This document shows positions 61,369 to 64,000 of a stretch of DNA of 64,000 nt, in pieces; the stretch's first letter is position 1, and each line of letters begins with the position of its first letter. The position numbers were made by a program, and so were the translations under genes. The notes under the pieces are model-generated. The model worked only from the letters and a program-made list of their open reading frames with translations, was not told the origin of the DNA and searched no databases. Source of the DNA: Teredinibacter sp. KSP-S5-2 (GTDB taxonomy: Bacteria; Pseudomonadota; Gammaproteobacteria; Pseudomonadales; Cellvibrionaceae); contig NZ_CP120416.1 in assembly GCF_032773895.1 (NCBI RefSeq), positions 4,741,001 through 4,805,000 on the forward strand, given 5' to 3'.

Positions 61369-64000
61369 ATGGGAGAAAAACGTAACTTTGCAGCCTTGGA
61401 TTGGGTCGTCAATGAAATAGACGATACCCTCAAGGATGCACGTCAGGCGCTTGAGTCCTATGTGGAAGACCCAAAGGATTCGACTCGTCTACGTTTTTGT
61501 CTAACGTATATCCATCAAGTGCACGGCAGCTTGCAAATGGTGGAGTTCCACGGAGCCTCACTTCTTGCCGAGGAAATGGAACAACTAGCTCAGGCAATAT
61601 TGAATCAATCTGTATCCAGTGCGACAGAAGCGCATGAAGTACTGATGCGTTCGCTGCTCCAGTTACCCTTGTATCTGGATCACGTAAAATCCAGTAAAGA
61701 CGATCATCCGGGAATTGTTCTACCACTCCTGAATGACTTGCGTGCGGTTCGTAAACAAAGTTTATTAACGGAAACCAATTTATTTTCTCCCGATCTTTCG
61801 GTAATAAAAACCGTTAAAGGTAAGATGCATCCCGCCGCCAGCAATCCTGAAAAGCTGGTGCAGGTGCTTAAAAAATTGCGGGAGATGTACCAGTTCGCTG
61901 CGGCCAGTGTGTTACGCGGTATTGGCATTGAAGAAAACCTCGGTTATCTGGATAAAGTTTTTTCCCGTCTGGAATTATTAACCCAAGGGACAAAGAGTTA
62001 TCCCACCTGGACGGTAGCCAGTGCCATGATCGATGGCTTGGTGCGCGACGATATTGAATTAAGTGTTGCTGTCCGTGGTTTACTTCGACATTTGGCCAGA
62101 GAGTTACGGCTACTTGCGGAGAAAGCACCGCAAAGTCTAAATGTCGAACCGCGCGAAACCCTGCTGAAAAACTTGTTGTATTACGTTGCCGGTGCGGAAG
62201 ATGGCAGCGAAAAAATCGCAAAAGTTAAAGAAGATTACAAATTAGATTCTGCATTACTTAAAGGTTCTGCGGGCTCTGATGGTCGTGATCGAGACGGTTT
62301 GTCGGCACCGGATCCAGAGGCCGTTCGTTCTGTGGTCGTGGCCTTAAGCGATGAGCTTTATTCCATTCAAAGAATTTTGGAAGAAGCAATTAGTCATGAT
62401 TCTGCTGAAGAATTAAAAGAAATCCTTCCTGTTGTAAAACGAGTAGCCGATACCTTGGCAATACTGGGAATCGGAGATCTGCGTAAACAAGTACTGCAAC
62501 AAAATGAAGTACTTGAATTGATGAGTACATCGGCGTCGGTAAACGAAGATGTATTAATGGAAGTTGCTGGCCGCTTTGTTGAAATAGAGCATCGACTCGA
62601 AGCTATTTCGCGTGTTGTTGGTAAAAACAAAGATTTGGATAATCTTGATGAAAGAGAGATCGAGATTGATCAGGCCAAAGTAACGGTTATTCGTGAATGT
62701 CAAAGTGGTTTAGATAAAGCCAAAGACGCCATCGTTGAATACATTTCTTCCAAATGGGATAAAGACCACCTATCGAATATTGGCTCGTTGCTGCACGATA
62801 TTCGTGGCGGCCTGGATATGATTCCGTTACCCAGAGCGGGAGAAATTCTCGGTGAGTGTGATCGGTATATTCGAGAAAAGCTGGTTGAAGGGGAAGAACA
62901 TCCAGAGTGGTCTTCACTAGATGCCTTGGCTGATGCAATTTCCAGTGTTGAATATTATTTAGAACAGCTTGCCAATGATTTTGAAGAGGATGCCGATGCG
63001 CTGCTTGATGTGGCGGAACAAAGCTTAGCTATTCTGGGCTATGGTCCAGGCGTGAGTGCTGGCACGACGGAAGCGACACGAACTCAAGAAGAGCAAGCAG
63101 TCGAAGAAGAAATTATCGTTGAACAAACGATTGAAGAAGTGGTTGCGCAGGCTTCTCCAGAGCTTGAGCAGGCACTTGCTGAAGATGATATTCAAGAGCA
63201 AGTAGTCGCTTCTGAAAACGAGGTTACTGAACCTGAAATAGAAGAATCTCAGGACTATGCTGAATCCGTTCCTGAGTCTATTGCTTCTGCACTGGAGCCT
63301 GAGCCTGCAGTTGAAAGTATCGATGTCGATGAAGACGAGGAAGAGGATGAAATAGACGACGAAATCGTCGAAATCTTCATCGAAGAGGCCGGGGAAGTTA
63401 GAGAAACACTCGATGAGTATTTCCCTAAATGGCAGGCTAATATGGATGATCAGGATTCCCTGACTGTCGTGCGTCGAGCCTTCCACACATTAAAAGGCAG
63501 CGGTCGCATGGTGAATGCTCATGATATAGGTGAGCTGGCCTGGTCTGTCGAAAACATGCTTAATCGTGTAATTGACAACACTGTGACGGCAGACGCGAAG
63601 CACGCTGAGTTGATCAAAATGGTGTTGGAACTATTGCCAACTTTGATCGATGCATTTGCCCATAACAAGCCTAACCCTGAGCATGAACTGACAGAACAAT
63701 ACATGGCTTGGGGTAAAGCCATGTCGGAAGGCCAATTCCCAGAGTTGGTCGTACAGTCTTCAGAACCAGCTGCAACACAAGTAACTGACGCGGATAAAGA
63801 CGATGGCGATGAAGATGAAGCGCAGTTATTGAGAGAGATCTTCTCATCCGAAGCCAAAACTCACCTGACAACGGTGAGGGATTTTATTCGGCATCAGGAT
63901 CAGGAAGCGCCAATTTATTCACCGCCTACCAATGAATTACAGCGCGCGCTGCATACACTTAAAGGCAGCGCCAAAATGGCGCAAATCACACCGATTGGTG
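61369..64000 (+). CDS. chpA: ChpA, chemosensory histidine kinase, 3' end outside window
   Basis: Open from the ATG at 61369 to the window end: 877 residues are visible and no stop occurs. It is the N-terminal part of a ChpA/PilL-type CheA. A first Hpt-like domain carries HQVHGSLQMV. A FimL-like helical region and a long acidic linker (about residues 560-665) follow. Two further Hpt domains have HTLKGSGRMV (near residue 706) and HTLKGSAKMA (near 865). More Hpt domains, the kinase core and a receiver should follow outside. ChpA phosphorylates PilG and PilH. The linker is variable in the family. Confidence 0.93.
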   Translation, partial: MGEKRNFAALDWVVNEIDDTLKDARQALESYVEDPKDSTRLRFCLTYIHQVHGSLQMVEFHGASLLAEEMEQLAQAILNQSVSSATEAHEVLMRSLLQLPLYLDHVKSSKDDHPGIVLPLLNDLRAVRKQSLLTETNLFSPDLSVIKTVKGKMHPAASNPEKLVQVLKKLREMYQFAAASVLRGIGIEENLGYLDKVFSRLELLTQGTKSYPTWTVASAMIDGLVRDDIELSVAVRGLLRHLARELRLLAEKAPQSLNVEPRETLLKNLLYYVAGAEDGSEKIAKVKEDYKLDSALLKGSAGSDGRDRDGLSAPDPEAVRSVVVALSDELYSIQRILEEAISHDSAEELKEILPVVKRVADTLAILGIGDLRKQVLQQNEVLELMSTSASVNEDVLMEVAGRFVEIEHRLEAISRVVGKNKDLDNLDEREIEIDQAKVTVIRECQSGLDKAKDAIVEYISSKWDKDHLSNIGSLLHDIRGGLDMIPLPRAGEILGECDRYIREKLVEGEEHPEWSSLDALADAISSVEYYLEQLANDFEEDADALLDVAEQSLAILGYGPGVSAGTTEATRTQEEQAVEEEIIVEQTIEEVVAQASPELEQALAEDDIQEQVVASENEVTEPEIEESQDYAESVPESIASALEPEPAVESIDVDEDEEEDEIDDEIVEIFIEEAGEVRETLDEYFPKWQANMDDQDSLTVVRRAFHTLKGSGRMVNAHDIGELAWSVENMLNRVIDNTVTADAKHAELIKMVLELLPTLIDAFAHNKPNPEHELTEQYMAWGKAMSEGQFPELVVQSSEPAATQVTDADKDDGDEDEAQLLREIFSSEAKTHLTTVRDFIRHQDQEAPIYSPPTNELQRALHTLKGSAKMAQITPIG

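Noticed and set aside
63025-63486. Minus-strand frame inside chpA
   Set aside because: Phe/Leu/Arg-rich shadow of the acidic linker of chpA; no ribosome site or family match.

Overview
The window looks like a chromosomal core segment of a marine-type gammaproteobacterium close to the Cellvibrionaceae / Pseudomonas-like lineages. This placement is inferred from gene content and gene order, not from a tree. Several blocks are arranged as in Pseudomonas: coaBC-algC-argB, pyrE next to crc, argH-algZ/algR-hemCDXY, yggS-proC-yggT-yggU-metX-metW-rdgB-hemW beside pilT-pilU, and gshB-tonB-yqgE-ruvX beside pilGHIJK-chpA. No rRNA, tRNA, CRISPR array, insertion sequence, prophage or recognised defence system was seen. 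Base composition is moderate, and I saw no island-like boundary by eye.

Layout, left end. 1-4.9 kb: an accessory detoxification cluster. It holds a DUF1348 protein (cut by the window edge), a glutathione S-transferase, a three-domain flavin/FNR/ferredoxin oxidoreductase, a NemR-like TetR regulator and an LpxR-type lipid A deacylase. A 17-base operator-like element is repeated exactly in front of the regulator and the deacylase. 5-6.7 kb: divergent yicC and rph. 7-9.9 kb: a NagP-like sugar permease and NagX. 10-12.2 kb: mutM, rpmG-rpmB and radC.

12.5-28.9 kb: coaBC, a membrane-anchored AlgC, argB, slmA, a DUF4124 protein, pyrE and crc, then two small enzymes with argH, the AlgZ/AlgR two-component pair and the haem operon hemC-hemD-hemX-hemY. 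hemX carries 19 perfect copies of a hexanucleotide. 28.9-31.9 kb: phage-shock module pspF / pspA-pspB-pspC with a sigma-54 promoter and dyad sites, followed by an unrecognised small membrane protein. 32-34.4 kb: a membrane-bound AraC-type regulator diverging from a secreted esterase.

34.6-45.7 kb: ubiD, rho, trxA, ppk1, a VTT-domain membrane protein, a hybrid histidine kinase with one degenerate receiver, hemW and rdgB. 45.7-50.4 kb: DUF4426, metW-metX, yggU, yggT, proC and yggS, one long minus-strand run. 50.5-52.8 kb: the type IV pilus retraction ATPases pilT and pilU. 53-56.4 kb: a small secreted cysteine-containing protein, then ruvX, yqgE, tonB-like and gshB. 56.6 kb to the end: the Pil-Chp chemosensory operon pilG-pilH-pilI-pilJ-pilK-chpA, with chpA running off the right edge.

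Functional view. PilT/PilU retract the pili and Pil-Chp controls them. AlgZ/AlgR often works in the same regulatory layer in Pseudomonas. I found no clear wholly new system. The best leads are the NemR-like/LpxR regulon with its repeated operator, the unrecognised small membrane gene behind pspC, the paired hairpins upstream of pyrE, the hexamer repeat in hemX, and the acidic tail on PilJ.
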